Shown in pieces: positions 8,297 through 19,000 of a stretch of DNA of 63,760 nt (position 1 is its first letter; each line of letters begins with the position of its first letter). The position numbers were made by a program, and so were the translations under genes. Under the pieces are notes generated by a model, which worked only from the letters and a program-made list of their open reading frames with translations, was not told the DNA's origin and ran no database searches. The stretch is from an uncultured Clostridia bacterium (GTDB lineage Bacteria > Bacillota > Clostridia > TANB77 > CAG-508), in contig CANQHC010000008.1 of the NCBI GenBank assembly GCA_947623595.1, positions 1-63,760 of the forward strand, read 5' to 3'.

Positions 8297-8794
8297 ATGA
8301 AATACAACAAAATAAGAAAAATGGATATTTCAGATGGACCAGGTGTAAGAATATCAATTTTTATGCAAGGTTGTACATTTAATTGCAAAGGTTGTTTTAA
8401 TCCAGAAACACATAATTTTAATGAAGGAAAAGAATTTACCTACCAAACAATTAACAAAATATTAGAATTATGCGAAGATGAAAATATTAAAGGACTATCA
8501 ATATTAGGAGGAGAACCAATGCATCCAATTAATATTGAAGGTTCTACAAGACTTGCTAAAGCATTTAAAGAAAAATTTCCAGAAAAAAACCTATGGGTAT
8601 GGACTGGATTTTTATTTGACAAAGATTTAAAAGGAAAAGAAATATTAAAATATATAGACGTATTAGTAGATGGACAATTTGTAGAAGAATTGAAAGACCC
8701 AAGACTTAAATATAGTGGGTCATCAAATCAAAGAGTTATAGATGTTAAAAGAAGTTTAAAAGAAAATAAAATTGTCGAACTACCTAATAGATAA
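8297..8794 (+). CDS. nrdG: Anaerobic ribonucleotide reductase activating protein (radical SAM)
   Basis: A 165-residue radical SAM activase that generates the glycyl radical on NrdD. The 4Fe-4S cluster motif CxxxCxxC is C26, C30, C33 in GCTFNCKGC, and the SAM-binding GGEP follows (ILGGEPM). Length is typical. It lies directly downstream of nrdD and probably shares its transcript, but it also has its own structured leader whose Shine-Dalgarno can be sequestered, which suggests separate translational control. Confidence 0.96.
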   Translation: MKYNKIRKMDISDGPGVRISIFMQGCTFNCKGCFNPETHNFNEGKEFTYQTINKILELCEDENIKGLSILGGEPMHPINIEGSTRLAKAFKEKFPEKNLWVWTGFLFDKDLKGKEILKYIDVLVDGQFVEELKDPRLKYSGSSNQRVIDVKRSLKENKIVELPNR

Positions 8795-8801
8795 TCACAA
8801 A

Positions 8802-8839
8802 GAGATGTCTTATTATTTAATTAGGGCACCTCTTTAAAT
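8802..8839 (+). terminator. Hairpin after nrdG
   Basis: AAAGAG and CTCTTT form the base of an imperfect 11-bp stem with one mismatch and one wobble around an A/T-rich loop. There is no clear T-run, so termination here is probable but weak. Confidence 0.5.
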
Positions 8840-8929
8840 ATGTAAAAAAGGGGAAACTATTGAAAAAATTATAATTTTGACAATAATTTTTCAAATAAAT
8901 TTTTACCTAAGAAAGGAATAGGAGTAAAT

Positions 8930-9877
8930 ATGAAAGATATTAAAATTTTTGCTTGTCCAACTGCTGAGAAATTTACAGAAGAAATTTGTGAATCATTGGA
9001 TTTACCAATGGGAAAAATAGAAAGTTATAAATTTGCAAATGATAATAATTTTGTACAGTTTAAAGAAAGTGTAAGGGAACAAGACATATATTTAGTACAA
9101 ACAACACAACCACCAGTAAATGAAAGAATTATGGAGCTACTTATAACAATAGATGCAGCCAAAAGAGCATCTGCACATAGAATAAATGTAGTATTACCAT
9201 ATTTTATATATTCTAGGTCGGACAAAAAAGATCAACCACGTGTACCAGTAACAGCAAGACTATTTGCAGAGTTATTAGAATCAGCAGGAGCAAGTAGGGT
9301 TATTACATGTGACTTACATAATTCAGCCATACAAGCATATTTTGATATTCCCTGTGATAGAATAACAGGGCAACACATATTACAAGCATATTTTGATGAA
9401 AAACAAATCGAAAACAAGGTAGTAGTCGCAACAGATGCAGGAAGTTCTAAAAAAGCATATAAATATTCTAAATATTTTGAATGCCCATTAGCATTAATTG
9501 ACAAAAGAAGAAGTGGAAATGATGACAAAGCAGTAGCAATTAACATTATAGGTGATGTTAAAGGAAAAACTGCACTTATATTTGATGATGAAGTAAGTAC
9601 AGCAGGAACCATGGTAGAAGCTGCAAAAATTTTACAAGAGCATGGAGTAAAAGAAATATATGCAGCATGTACACATGGAATATTATGTGGTCCAGCAATC
9701 TCAAGAATAGAAAATTCACCTATTAAAGAATTAGTTATTACCAATACTGTGCCATTGCCAGAAGAAAAAAGAATTCCTAAGATAAAGATGGTATCAATTG
9801 CACCACTTTTTGCAGAAGCAATTAAACGTGTAAATGAGGCAAAGGCATTAGGAGATTTATTTGAGTTTGATAAATAA
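8930..9877 (+). CDS. prs: Ribose-phosphate diphosphokinase (PRPP synthetase), divergent type
   Basis: A 315-residue PRPP synthetase that converts ribose 5-phosphate and ATP into PRPP for nucleotide, His and Trp synthesis. The two-domain phosphoribosyltransferase-like fold is recognised from CDLH (H130) and the PRPP-binding loop DDEVSTAGTM (219-228). Both this loop and the flexible catalytic segment SRSDKKDQPR (about 95-104) differ from the usual DDMVDTAGT and ARQDRK of standard bacterial Prs. It may therefore be a second, specialised or lineage-specific form, and whether another prs exists elsewhere is unknown. ATG 8930 has AGGAG 8 nt upstream, behind the recurrent CCTAAGAAAGGAAT leader sequence. 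Confidence 0.88.
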   Translation: MKDIKIFACPTAEKFTEEICESLDLPMGKIESYKFANDNNFVQFKESVREQDIYLVQTTQPPVNERIMELLITIDAAKRASAHRINVVLPYFIYSRSDKKDQPRVPVTARLFAELLESAGASRVITCDLHNSAIQAYFDIPCDRITGQHILQAYFDEKQIENKVVVATDAGSSKKAYKYSKYFECPLALIDKRRSGNDDKAVAINIIGDVKGKTALIFDDEVSTAGTMVEAAKILQEHGVKEIYAACTHGILCGPAISRIENSPIKELVITNTVPLPEEKRIPKIKMVSIAPLFAEAIKRVNEAKALGDLFEFDK

Positions 9878-9890
9878 TTTCCTTTAGATA

Positions 9891-9919
9891 TTGACAAACT
9901 CAACTCTTATGAGTATAAT
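9891..9919 (+). promoter_or_regulatory. Consensus sigma-A promoter of rpsU
   Basis: TTGACA (9891-9896), a 17-bp spacer and TATAAT (9914-9919): a perfect housekeeping promoter. The following leader contains a small GGGTA/TACCC hairpin (about 9937-9955). Confidence 0.88.
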
Positions 9920-10015
9920 AAAGAAGATATAAAGTGGGTAAATATAAAATACCCTGTTAAAAAGAATATCCCACACGTAACAGTGTAATTACTGAAGGGA
10001 GGGGAAATAAAAAAG

Positions 10016-10186
10016 ATGCCAGAAGTAAAAGTTAATAATGGAAATATAGAAGATGCCTTAAAAAGATTTAAAAGACAATGCGCAAGAAATGGAGTAATAC
10101 AAGAAGTTAGAAAAAGAGAACATTATGAAAAACCAAGCGTAAAAAGAAAGAAAAAATCAGAGGCAGCAAGAAAAAGAAAATTCTAA
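10016..10186 (+). CDS. rpsU: 30S ribosomal protein S21
   Basis: A 56-residue protein beginning MPEVKV and ending in a run of basic residues ([14 protein letters not shown]), with the S21 core sequence [29 protein letters not shown]. It is a small subunit protein near the anti-Shine-Dalgarno region of 16S rRNA. ATG 10016 follows a strong GGGAGGGG site. It has its own consensus promoter and its own terminator, so it is a single-gene unit, although YqeY-like genes commonly sit next to rpsU in Bacillota and do so here. Confidence 0.97.
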   Translation: MPEVKVNNGNIEDALKRFKRQCARNGVIQEVRKREHYEKPSVKRKKKSEAARKRKF

Positions 10187-10196
10187 GAAAACGGAG

Positions 10197-10235
10197 GGAT
10201 TAAAAGTTATTAAAATAATTTTTTAATCCTTTTTT
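10197..10235 (+). terminator. Intrinsic terminator of rpsU
   Basis: GGATTAAAA (10197-10205) pairs with TTTTAATCC (10221-10229), followed by six T residues. Confidence 0.85.
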
Positions 10236-10352
10236 GTTACAAAACAAGAAACTTTTAAACAAAAGATTGAATGATAACTTAATATAATATTTTAGCAAAC
10301 AAAGGCAAAAATTAAAAAAATATTTATGCCTAAGAAAGGAATGAATGGAAAT

Positions 10353-10793
10353 ATGTTAAAAGAAAAATTATTAGAAGATTTAAAAAATACTATGAAAGAA
10401 AAAAATAATCTTCGTAAAAATGTAATACAAATGGTAAGAGCAGCAATACTACAAGTAGAAAAAGACAAACAAATAGAAGTAACAGATGCACAAATAATAG
10501 AAATAATTGCAAAAGAAGCTAAAAAAAGAAGAGACTCAATTCCAGACTATGAAAAAAGTGGAAGAGAAGATTTATTAAATCAAATAAAAGAAGAAATAGC
10601 TATATTAGAAGAATATTTACCAGAGCAATTATCAGCTGAAGAAATTGAAGAAAAGTTAAAAGAAATAATTAGTGAAGTTGGTGCAAGCTCAATGAAAGAA
10701 ATTGGAATAGTAATGAAAACAGCAAAAGAAAGATTTGGCGCTAGTGCTGACGGAAAAACTATTAATGAAATAGCTAAAAAATTATTAAGTTAA
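10353..10793 (+). CDS. yqeY: GatB/YqeY domain-containing protein
   Basis: A 146-residue helical protein of the YqeY family, related to the C-terminal tRNA-binding domain of the amidotransferase subunit GatB. Its cellular role is not settled. Typical family signatures are the long charged first helix, RRDSIPDYEKSGREDLL, EEIAILEEYLPEQLS, and the end containing MGIV-like KEIGIVMKTAKERFGASADGKTINEI. The start is ATG 10353, not the in-frame ATG at 10326. The latter lies inside the recurrent CCTAAGAAAGGAATG leader whose AAAGGA is the SD for 10353. rpsU lies directly upstream, which is the usual neighbourhood. Confidence 0.9.
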   Translation: MLKEKLLEDLKNTMKEKNNLRKNVIQMVRAAILQVEKDKQIEVTDAQIIEIIAKEAKKRRDSIPDYEKSGREDLLNQIKEEIAILEEYLPEQLSAEEIEEKLKEIISEVGASSMKEIGIVMKTAKERFGASADGKTINEIAKKLLS

Positions 10794-10805
10794 TATATTA
10801 AAATT

Positions 10806-10841
10806 AAACAAAGTTGGAAAAATTTCTCCAACTTTGTTTTT
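10806..10841 (+). terminator. Intrinsic terminator of yqeY, convergent with the DUF368 gene
   Basis: A 13-bp perfect stem (10806-10818 with 10827-10839) runs directly into T residues. The complementary strand has an A-rich start, so it may also serve the minus-strand gene. Confidence 0.88.
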
Positions 10842-10868
10842 CTAAAAAATGTGAAGATTTATTATAAA

Positions 10869-11726
10869 TCATTTTTCTATTTCTTTTTCTTCAGAGTTTT
10901 GGTTGGTATACTTACTAATAAAGAAAGATGCTACAAATCCTAAAACTAAGCAGATAATACTAGAAATACCACTAATATCAAAAGAAAATCCAGGGTATAT
11001 AGCTAGTAAAGAGCCAATTACGAATCCAATAATTGCAAAATAAGTATAACCATAAAAATGTTCTAATAAAAAGTTAATAATTTTAGTAGCTAAAACAATA
11101 CCTAATATTGCACCAATTCCAAAAGGAATTAAAACAAAAATATTTAAACTAGAAACAGCTCCAATAACAGCAGAATAAGCACCTAATAATAATAAAATGA
11201 ATGAACCACTAATGCCAGGTACGACCATAGAAGAAGCAGCAATCATGCCATAAATAATGAGTAAAATAAAATTAATAAAGTTAATATCAAAACTCTCAAC
11301 AGGAGTACCTGCAATTCCTAACATTTCTAAGATTGCCAATCCAAGCCCAATAGCTAAAGTTATAATAAGAGGTATGATATATTTTGGTGAAAAACCTTTT
11401 TCAACTGATTTTTTCATTACAAATGGAATACTTCCTAAAATAAGACCAATGAATGCAAATTGAGTTTGCATTCCATAATTTGCTAAAGTAAATTTAATTA
11501 ACTTACTAAAAGCAATAATTCCAACTCCAGCTCCCAATACAATAGGAATTAAAAAAATCATATTCTTTTTAAAGTTTTCCTTGAAATTATGAAAAAAATT
11601 ACTAATAATATGTATTAATTCTTCATAAATTCCCATTGAAACTGCCATTGTTCCACCGCTTACACCAGGGATTACGTTAGCAATTCCAATAATCATACCT
11701 TTAAAAAAACGAATAAAATGCTTCAT
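10869..11726 (-). CDS. DUF368 membrane protein (PopT-type polyprenyl-phosphate transporter)
   Basis: A 285-residue polytopic membrane protein. Two inverted halves each carry the family signature: NVIPGVSGGTMA near residues 17-28, and MVVPGISGSF in the second half. DUF368 proteins have been shown to move undecaprenyl phosphate across the membrane for reuse in wall and envelope synthesis, so a lipid-carrier recycling role is inferred here. The start is the ATG at 11726, which has AGAAAGGATG upstream. In-frame ATGs further upstream lack a ribosome binding site. It is transcribed away from rpoB, and the gap holds the rpoB promoter and leader. Confidence 0.88.
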   Translation of the reverse strand: MKHFIRFFKGMIIGIANVIPGVSGGTMAVSMGIYEELIHIISNFFHNFKENFKKNMIFLIPIVLGAGVGIIAFSKLIKFTLANYGMQTQFAFIGLILGSIPFVMKKSVEKGFSPKYIIPLIITLAIGLGLAILEMLGIAGTPVESFDINFINFILLIIYGMIAASSMVVPGISGSFILLLLGAYSAVIGAVSSLNIFVLIPFGIGAILGIVLATKIINFLLEHFYGYTYFAIIGFVIGSLLAIYPGFSFDISGISSIICLVLGFVASFFISKYTNQNSEEKEIEK

Positions 11727-11851
11727 ATTTTTCATCCTTTCTAAAAATTTCAGATGAGTACATTGTAACATTGAAAAAAAATAAAGTCTATATGAAAATG
11801 AAATCTTATTGTAATAATCCAAAAAAACTTACGGAAATACAATAAAAAACA

Positions 11852-11881
11852 TTGACATTAATGTAATTACCATGATATACT
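11852..11881 (+). promoter_or_regulatory. rpoBC promoter with overlapping palindrome
   Basis: TTGACA (11852-11857), an 18-bp spacer and TATACT (11876-11881). A perfect palindrome ACATTAATGT (11855-11864) overlaps the -35 and could be an operator, though such short A/T palindromes also arise by chance. Confidence 0.75.
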
Positions 11882-11931
11882 AAACTAGATATGTTTTTAT
11901 CATAAATAATATCAATCTCAATGAACGGGCA

Positions 11932-11956
11932 GGTGGGTAATACCAACCGTCTTTTT
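11932..11956 (+). terminator. Attenuator-like hairpin in the rpoB leader
   Basis: GGTGGGT (11932-11938) pairs with ACCAACC (11942-11948) with one mismatch and a 3-nt loop, followed by CTTTTT. It lies between the promoter and the large leader structure, so partial termination here could set rpoBC output. Confidence 0.5.
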
Positions 11957-11984
11957 ATTGTCTTTTGACTAATTGTTATGTCAA

Positions 11985-12098
11985 TTAAATAAGAAGAGGA
12001 ATTGTTCTATTATTCTTTACGGAATAGAGTGCTTTGAAAGCAGAAAGCATGGCTAAGCTGTAAACTAATAATAGAATCAAGAAGGACTTCTTATTTAA
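11985..12098 (+). ncRNA. Nested structured leader RNA upstream of rpoB
   Basis: Helices nest one inside another. P1 is a perfect 12 bp (11985-11996 with 12087-12098). P2 is a perfect 10 bp (12005-12014 with 12067-12076). P2b is a perfect 5 bp (12016-12020 with 12060-12064). P3 is 7 bp (12029-12035 with 12044-12050). P1 and P2 are separated by an 8/10-nt internal loop. This is a cis-regulatory RNA shape. The best-known leader of this operon class is the ribosomal protein L10 leader, but I cannot assign it by eye. The start of rpoB is 47 nt downstream. Confidence 0.6.
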
Positions 12099-12144
12099 GT
12101 CATATATATTTTTTTCTGCTTAATATTTTTTAGGGGTGATTTTT

Positions 12145-15100
12145 TTGTTAAAAGAAATTAAACACGAGAAATGTTCTCGCAAAACTTTTGCAAAAATCGG
12201 CGATTCAATCGAAATGCCAAACTTAATTCAAGTTCAAAAAGATTCCTATAATTGGTTCATAGAAGAGGGGTTAGGCGAAGTATTAAGAGATATTTCACCA
12301 ATTATTGACTATTCTGGAAATTTAGTACTTGAATTTTTAGATTACTACATGGAAGAAAAAACAAAATACACACTAGAAGAAGCAAAAGAACGTGACACAA
12401 CTTATGCTACAAGATTGCATGTAAAAGTAAGGCTTATCAATCGTGAAACAGGAGAAATCAAAGAACAAGAAATCTATCTTGGAGATTTTCCACTTATGAC
12501 AGACAGTGGTACATTCATAATTAATGGTGCAGAAAGAGTTGTAGTAAGTCAGTTAGTACGTTCACCAGGTTGTTATTACGCAGAAGATTTCGACTCAAAA
12601 ACAGGTAGAAAAATTTATACATCTACTGTTATGCCAATCCGTGGTGCATGGATTGAATATGAAACAGATGGAAATGACATATTCTATGCTAGAGTTGATA
12701 GAACAAGAAAAATACCAGTTACTACATTATTAAGAGCAATAGGAATTGAAACAGATGAACAAATGATACAATTATTCGGAGAAGAAAATAAACTAACAGC
12801 AACTATACAAAAAGATCCAATCAAAACTCAAGAAGAGGCATTAGTTGAAATTTATAAAAAATTAAGACCGGGAGAGCTTCCAACAGCAGATGCAGCTAGA
12901 AATTTATTTAATGGATTATTCTTTGATCCAAGAAGATATGACCTAGCAAAAGTAGGAAGATACAAATTTAACCAAAAATTAAGTTTAGCAACTAGAATCA
13001 CAGGAAGAATTGCTTATAATGATATTATAGATCCAGAAACAGGAGAAGTATTAGCAGAAAAGGATAGCACTATTACAGAAGATACAGCAATTGCTATCCA
13101 AAATACAGGAATAAACATAGTGGATGTAAAAGTTGACGATAAACCAGTTAGAGTAATTGGTAATGGTACAGTTAATATCCACAGCATATTACCAGATGTT
13201 AATTTAAGTGATTTACACATTAAAGAAATGGTAAATTATGTAGTTTTAAAATCTATCATAGACACTACAGATCCAAAAGATTTACATGATATTATAAAAG
13301 AAAGAATGGATGAATTAAATCCAAAACATGTTACAAACGAAGATATAATTGCATCTATTAGTTATTTATTAAACTTAGAACATGGATTAGGACATATAGA
13401 TGATATTGACCATTTAGGAAATAGGCGTATTCGTTGTGTAGGTGAATTATTACAAAATCAATTTAGAATTGGTTTAACAAGACTTGAAAGAGTAGTACGT
13501 GAAAGGATGACAATTCAAGACTTAGATGTCATTACCCCACAAACATTAATAAATACAAAACCAATAACATCTTCTATTAGAGAATTCTTTGGTAGTTCAC
13601 AATTATCACAATTTATGGATCAAACCAACCCACTTTCAGAATTAACTCATAAAAGAAGAATTTCTGCATTAGGACCTGGAGGTTTGTCTCGTGAAAGAGC
13701 AGGTTTCGAAGTTCGTGATATTCACTATACTCACTATGGAAGATTATGTCCAATAGAATCACCTGAAGGTCCAAACGTAGGATTAATCTCAGCATTATCT
13801 TCATTTGCTATTATAAATGAATATGGATTTATTGAAACCCCATATAGAAAAGTAGATCATGAAACAGGAAAAGTTACAGATGAAGTAGTATATATGTCAG
13901 CAGATGTAGAAGATAAATATATTATTGCACAGGCATCTGAACCAGTAAATGAAAATGGTGAATTTATAAATGATAGAATTCGTGTACGTTTCAGAGAAGA
14001 AATAACTATGGTTGATAAAAACCAAGTAGACTTTGTAGACGTATCACCAAAGCAATTAGTATCTGTTGCTGCAGCAATGATTCCATTCTTAGAGCATGAT
14101 GATGCAAAGCGTTCATTAATGGGTGCAAACATGCAACGTCAAGCAGTACCACTACTTATGCCAGAATCTCCAATAGTAGGAACTGGAATTGAATATAGAG
14201 CTGCAAGAGATTCAGGAATAACTGTAATGGCACAAAATGAAGGTATTGTTGAAAAAGTAACAGGTGACGAAATAAAAATTAGAAATAATAAAGATGAAAT
14301 AGACACATACCATTTAAGAAAGTTCAAAAGAACAAATGGTGGTACTTGTATAAATCAAAGACCAGTTGTAAGCGTTGGAGAAAAGGTAAAAGCAGGAGAG
14401 CTAATCGCAGATGGACCTGCTACAAAAAATGGAGAAATGGCATTAGGAAGAAATGTACTTATTGCTTTTACAACATGGGAAGGTTACAACTACGAAGACG
14501 CAGTTTTAATTAGTGAAAGATTAGTAAAAGAAGATGTATATACATCAATTCACATTGAAGAATATGATTGTGAATGTCGTGATACAAAATTAGGTCCAGA
14601 AGAAATCACACGTGATATACCAAATGTTGGTGATGATAGCTTAAAAGACTTAGATGAAAACGGAATAATTAGAATTGGTGCAGAAGTTAGACCAGGAGAT
14701 ATTTTAGTTGGAAAAGTTACTCCAAAAGGAGAAACAGAACTAACTGCTGAAGAAAGATTATTACGTGCAATCTTTGGTGAAAAAGCAAGAGAAGTTAGAG
14801 ATACATCACTTAGAGTACCTCATGGAGAAGCTGGAACAATTGTAGATGTCAAAATATTTACAAGGGATAATTCAGATGAATTAGCACCAGGAGTAAATCA
14901 AGTAATTCGTTGCTATATTGCAACAAAAAGAAAAATATCTGTTGGTGATAAAATGTCTGGACGTCATGGTAACAAGGGTGTTATTTCTCGTATATTACCA
15001 GAAGAAGATATGCCATTCTTACCAGATGGTACACCAGTAGATATAGTATTAAACCCATTAGGTGTTCCATCACGTATGAATTTAGGACAGGTGCTAGAAG

Positions 15101-15900
15101 TACACTTAGGAATGGCAGCAAGAGCACTTGGAATCAAAGTTGCAACACCAGTTTTTGATGGAGCAACAGATGAAGAAATTAAAGAATTATTTAGAAAAGC
15201 AGGTCTTCGTGAAGACGGAAAAACTATAGTATATGATGGAAGAACAGGAGAGCCATTCGATCATCCAATTACAGTAGGTGTTATGTATATGTTAAAACTA
15301 CACCACTTAGTAGATGATAAGATTCACGCACGTTCTACTGGACCATACTCATTAGTTACTCAACAACCTCTAGGAGGTAAAGCACAATTTGGTGGACAGC
15401 GTTTTGGAGAAATGGAGGTTTGGGCATTAGAGGCATATGGTGCAGCATATACACTTCAAGAAATGTTAACTGTAAAATCAGATGATATTGTCGGAAGAGT
15501 AAAAACTTATGAAGCTATTGTAAAAGGTGAAAATGTACCAGAACCAGGAGTTCCAGAAGGATTTAAAGTATTAATAAAAGAACTTCAATCTCTAGGATTA
15601 GATGTAAGGCTTCTATCAGAAGACAATCAAGAGTTAGAATTAAAAGAAAATATTGAAGATGGTATAGACTTTAATAGCATAGAAGATGCAAAAAGGCTAG
15701 AAGAACAAGTAGTAGATGAAAATGAATTATCAGATGGTTATACAGAAGCTTCTGAATCAGATGATTTATTAGCAGATATAGATGACAAAGATGGCATATT
15801 TGTTGACTTTGATGCTGATGAAATCATACTAGACGATACTGACTTAGGGGAAGATAATCTTTTAAATGACCAAGATTTATTAGATGACAATGATGACTAA
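12145..15900 (+). CDS. rpoB: DNA-directed RNA polymerase beta subunit
   Basis: A 1251-residue RNA polymerase beta subunit forming one side of the catalytic cleft and the rifamycin pocket. Recognisable blocks include [21 protein letters not shown], the rifampicin region [34 protein letters not shown], and the C-terminal clamp contact [22 protein letters not shown] place the start at TTG 12145, because the SD AGGGGTGAT spans 12132-12140 and includes the GTG at 12136 that would otherwise be a start. The last 70 or so residues are an acidic tail rich in D and E, longer than in many relatives. No rplKAJL genes precede it, unlike the usual arrangement. DUF368 is there instead. Confidence 0.97.
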   Translation: MLKEIKHEKCSRKTFAKIGDSIEMPNLIQVQKDSYNWFIEEGLGEVLRDISPIIDYSGNLVLEFLDYYMEEKTKYTLEEAKERDTTYATRLHVKVRLINRETGEIKEQEIYLGDFPLMTDSGTFIINGAERVVVSQLVRSPGCYYAEDFDSKTGRKIYTSTVMPIRGAWIEYETDGNDIFYARVDRTRKIPVTTLLRAIGIETDEQMIQLFGEENKLTATIQKDPIKTQEEALVEIYKKLRPGELPTADAARNLFNGLFFDPRRYDLAKVGRYKFNQKLSLATRITGRIAYNDIIDPETGEVLAEKDSTITEDTAIAIQNTGINIVDVKVDDKPVRVIGNGTVNIHSILPDVNLSDLHIKEMVNYVVLKSIIDTTDPKDLHDIIKERMDELNPKHVTNEDIIASISYLLNLEHGLGHIDDIDHLGNRRIRCVGELLQNQFRIGLTRLERVVRERMTIQDLDVITPQTLINTKPITSSIREFFGSSQLSQFMDQTNPLSELTHKRRISALGPGGLSRERAGFEVRDIHYTHYGRLCPIESPEGPNVGLISALSSFAIINEYGFIETPYRKVDHETGKVTDEVVYMSADVEDKYIIAQASEPVNENGEFINDRIRVRFREEITMVDKNQVDFVDVSPKQLVSVAAAMIPFLEHDDAKRSLMGANMQRQAVPLLMPESPIVGTGIEYRAARDSGITVMAQNEGIVEKVTGDEIKIRNNKDEIDTYHLRKFKRTNGGTCINQRPVVSVGEKVKAGELIADGPATKNGEMALGRNVLIAFTTWEGYNYEDAVLISERLVKEDVYTSIHIEEYDCECRDTKLGPEEITRDIPNVGDDSLKDLDENGIIRIGAEVRPGDILVGKVTPKGETELTAEERLLRAIFGEKAREVRDTSLRVPHGEAGTIVDVKIFTRDNSDELAPGVNQVIRCYIATKRKISVGDKMSGRHGNKGVISRILPEEDMPFLPDGTPVDIVLNPLGVPSRMNLGQVLEVHLGMAARALGIKVATPVFDGATDEEIKELFRKAGLREDGKTIVYDGRTGEPFDHPITVGVMYMLKLHHLVDDKIHARSTGPYSLVTQQPLGGKAQFGGQRFGEMEVWALEAYGAAYTLQEMLTVKSDDIVGRVKTYEAIVKGENVPEPGVPEGFKVLIKELQSLGLDVRLLSEDNQELELKENIEDGIDFNSIEDAKRLEEQVVDENELSDGYTEASESDDLLADIDDKDGIFVDFDADEIILDDTDLGEDNLLNDQDLLDDNDD

Positions 15901-15925
15901 TATAAAAAATAATAATTTAATAGCC

Positions 15926-15996
15926 CTCATAATTATTACTTATAATGACCAAATGGAATTGCACAGCGGTGGAAATTAGAAAGTAATAATTATGAG
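15926..15996 (+). ncRNA. Perfect 16-bp helix between rpoB and rpoC
   Basis: CTCATAATTATTACTT (15926-15941) is perfectly complementary to 15981-15996. The 39-nt apical part contains a smaller hairpin, CAC-AGCG-GTG (15962-15971). A second hairpin TGGTAGT/ACTACCA follows at about 16004-16025. A helix this long between co-transcribed subunit genes suggests an RNase III-type processing site or a regulatory element. Confidence 0.6.
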
Positions 15997-16089
15997 AACC
16001 CAATGGTAGTAAGGGGAAAACTACCAAAACAATAAACCATGAAAGTTATTTACTATAACTTAAAAATAAATAACAGGGGGCTAAAAAAA

Positions 16090-19000
16090 GTGGATGAGTT
16101 AGAAATCTTTAACAAAATCAAAATAGGATTAGCATCAGATGAAAAAATTAGAGAGTGGTCAAAAGGAGAAGTAAAAAAACCAGAGACCATAAATTATAGA
16201 ACACTAAAGCCAGAAAAAGATGGATTATTCTGTGAAAGAATATTTGGTCCAACAAAAGATTGGGAATGTCACTGTGGAAAATATAAAAGAGTAAGATATA
16301 AAGGAATTGTCTGCGATAGATGTGGTGTTGAAGTAACAAAATCTAAAGTAAGACGTGAAAGAATGGGACATATTGAGCTTGCAGCTCCAGTAGCTCATAT
16401 TTGGTATTTTAAAGGAATTCCAAGTAGAATTGGATTAATGCTTGATATATCTCCAAGAAGCCTAGAAAGAGTTATTTACTTTGCTTCTTACATTGTAACT
16501 GATAAAGGTACAAGTGGTCTTACAAAATGCCAAGTACTATCAGAAAAAGAATATCATGAGGCAGAAGAAAAATATGGAAGAGGCTCTTTCAAAGCAAAAA
16601 TGGGAGCAGAAGCAATTCAAGAATTATTACAACAAATAGATGTAGAAAAATTAGCAGAAAAATTGAAAAAAGAGCTTGAAAAAGCAAGTGAGCAGAAAAA
16701 GGCAAAGCTAGTAAAAAGATTAGATACAGTAGAATCATTCCGTTTATCACAAAATAAACCAGAGTGGATGATAATGAATGTTGTACCAGTTATTCCACCA
16801 GATTTAAGACCAATGGTACAATTAGATGGTGGTAGGTTTGCAACATCTGACTTAAATGACTTATATCGTAGAGTTATAAACAGAAATAACCGTCTAAAAA
16901 GATTATTAGAATTAGGAGCACCAGAAATAATTGTACGTAATGAAAAAAGAATGTTACAAGAAGCTGTAGATGCCCTAATAGATAATGGAAGACGTGGTAG
17001 ACCAGTAACAGGTGCTGGAAATAGAGCATTAAAATCTTTATCAGACTTACTAAAAGGAAAACAAGGTAGATTCCGTCAAAACTTACTTGGAAAACGTGTT
17101 GACTATTCTGGACGTTCAGTTATCGTAGTAGGACCAGAACTAAAATTATATCAATGCGGTGTTCCAAAAGAAATGGCAGTAGAGTTATTTAAACCATTTG
17201 TAATGAAAGAATTAGTTGGTAGAGGTTTAGCACATAATATTAAAAATGCAAAAAGAATGGTAGAAAGATTAAGACCAGAAGTATGGGATATACTAGAAGA
17301 TGTTATTAAAGATCATCCAGTACTTCTAAACCGTGCTCCTACACTACATAGACTTGGTATTCAAGCATTTGAGCCAGTTTTAGTAGAAGGTAGAGCTATT
17401 AAACTTCACCCATTAGTATGTACAGCATTTAACGCTGACTTTGATGGTGACCAAATGGCTATTCACTTACCTTTATCACCAGAAGCACAAGCAGAAGCAA
17501 GATATTTAATGCTTTCTGTAAATAACTTATTAAAGCCACAAGATGGTAAACCAGTAACAGTGCCTACCCAAGATATGATTTTAGGTAGTTACTATTTAAC
17601 AATGGAAATATCAGGCGAGCCAGGAGAAGGAAACTATTATTCTTCACCAGAAGAAGCAGTTATTGCATACGAAAACCATGACTTAGGTTTGCATAGTAAA
17701 ATAAAAGTAAGAATTCAAAAAGAAGTAGAAGGCCAAATGGAAACTCGCAAAGTTGAAACAACAGTTGGTAGATTAATTTACAATGAAGGAATTCCACAAA
17801 ATTTAGGATTTGTTGATAGAACTAATCCAGAAAATATTTTTGAACCAGAAATTAACTTTGCAGTATCTAAAAAGAATTTAGGAAAAATTATTGCAAAATC
17901 AATTAATAGTAATGGATTAAGTGCAACAGCAGAACTATTAGACTATATAAAAGCAATGGGATTCAAACATTCTACTACAGCAGGTATTACAGTTTCAGTA
18001 GATGATGTTAAAGTGCCAGAAGCTAAAAAGCAAATATTATTAGATGCAAATGAACAAGTAAACAACGTATTAAAACAATATAAACGTGGTTTAATTACGA
18101 ACGATGAAAGATACAACTCTGTTATCAAAATTTGGGAAAAAGCAACAGATGATGTTACAGAAGCAATGAAAAATAATTTTGAAGATCTAAACCCAGTTTA
18201 TATGATGAGTCAATCTGGAGCCAGAGGTAACTTAAACCAATTAAGACAAATTGCTGGTATGCGTGGACTTATGGCAAGTACAACAGGTAAAACAGTCGAA
18301 ATTCCTATTACATCATCTTTCCGTGAAGGTCTAGATGCTCTAGAATACTTTATTTCAGCACACGGTGCTAGAAAAGGTTTAGCAGATACAGCTTTAAGAA
18401 CAGCAGACTCTGGATATTTAACAAGAAGGTTAGTAGATGTTTCACAAGATATTATAGTTCGTGAAGATGATTGTGGAACACATGAAGGAATTGTATTATC
18501 AGACATTAAAGATGGAAATCAAGTAATTGAAAAATTAGAAGAAAGATTAATTGGTAGATATCCATTAGAACCAATTATAGACCCTAAAACTAAAGAAGTA
18601 ATTGTAGATACAGACACAATGATTACAGAAAAAATAGTAGAAAAAATTCTTAGTGCAGGGCTAGAAAAAGTCCCAGTACGTTCTGTATTAGGATGTCGTA
18701 CAAAACACGGAGTATGCCGTAAATGTTATGGAATGGGCTTAGCTACTCGTGATGAAGTAAATATAGGAGAATCTATTGGTATCATAGCTGCACAGTCAAT
18801 TGGTGAGCCAGGTACACAGCTTACTATGAGAACTATCCACTCAGGTGGTGTTGCAGGTGTTGCAGATATTACACAAGGTCTTCCTAGAGTTGAAGAGTTA
18901 TTTGAAGCTAGAAAACCAAAGGGATTAGCAGTTATTACAGAAATAGATGGTGTAGTTAAAATTTCTGAAGACAAAAAGAAAAAAGAAGTTACTGTTACTT

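Noticed and set aside
9232..9903. A 223-residue minus-strand open frame opposite prs
   Set aside because: It is the antisense shadow of prs, rich in S, C and L with no SD, and the plus strand has clear family motifs.
10326..10352. N-terminal extension MPKKGMNGN on the YqeY-like protein
   Set aside because: It is translated leader sequence: the same CCTAAGAAAGGAATG string precedes other genes as a non-coding motif.
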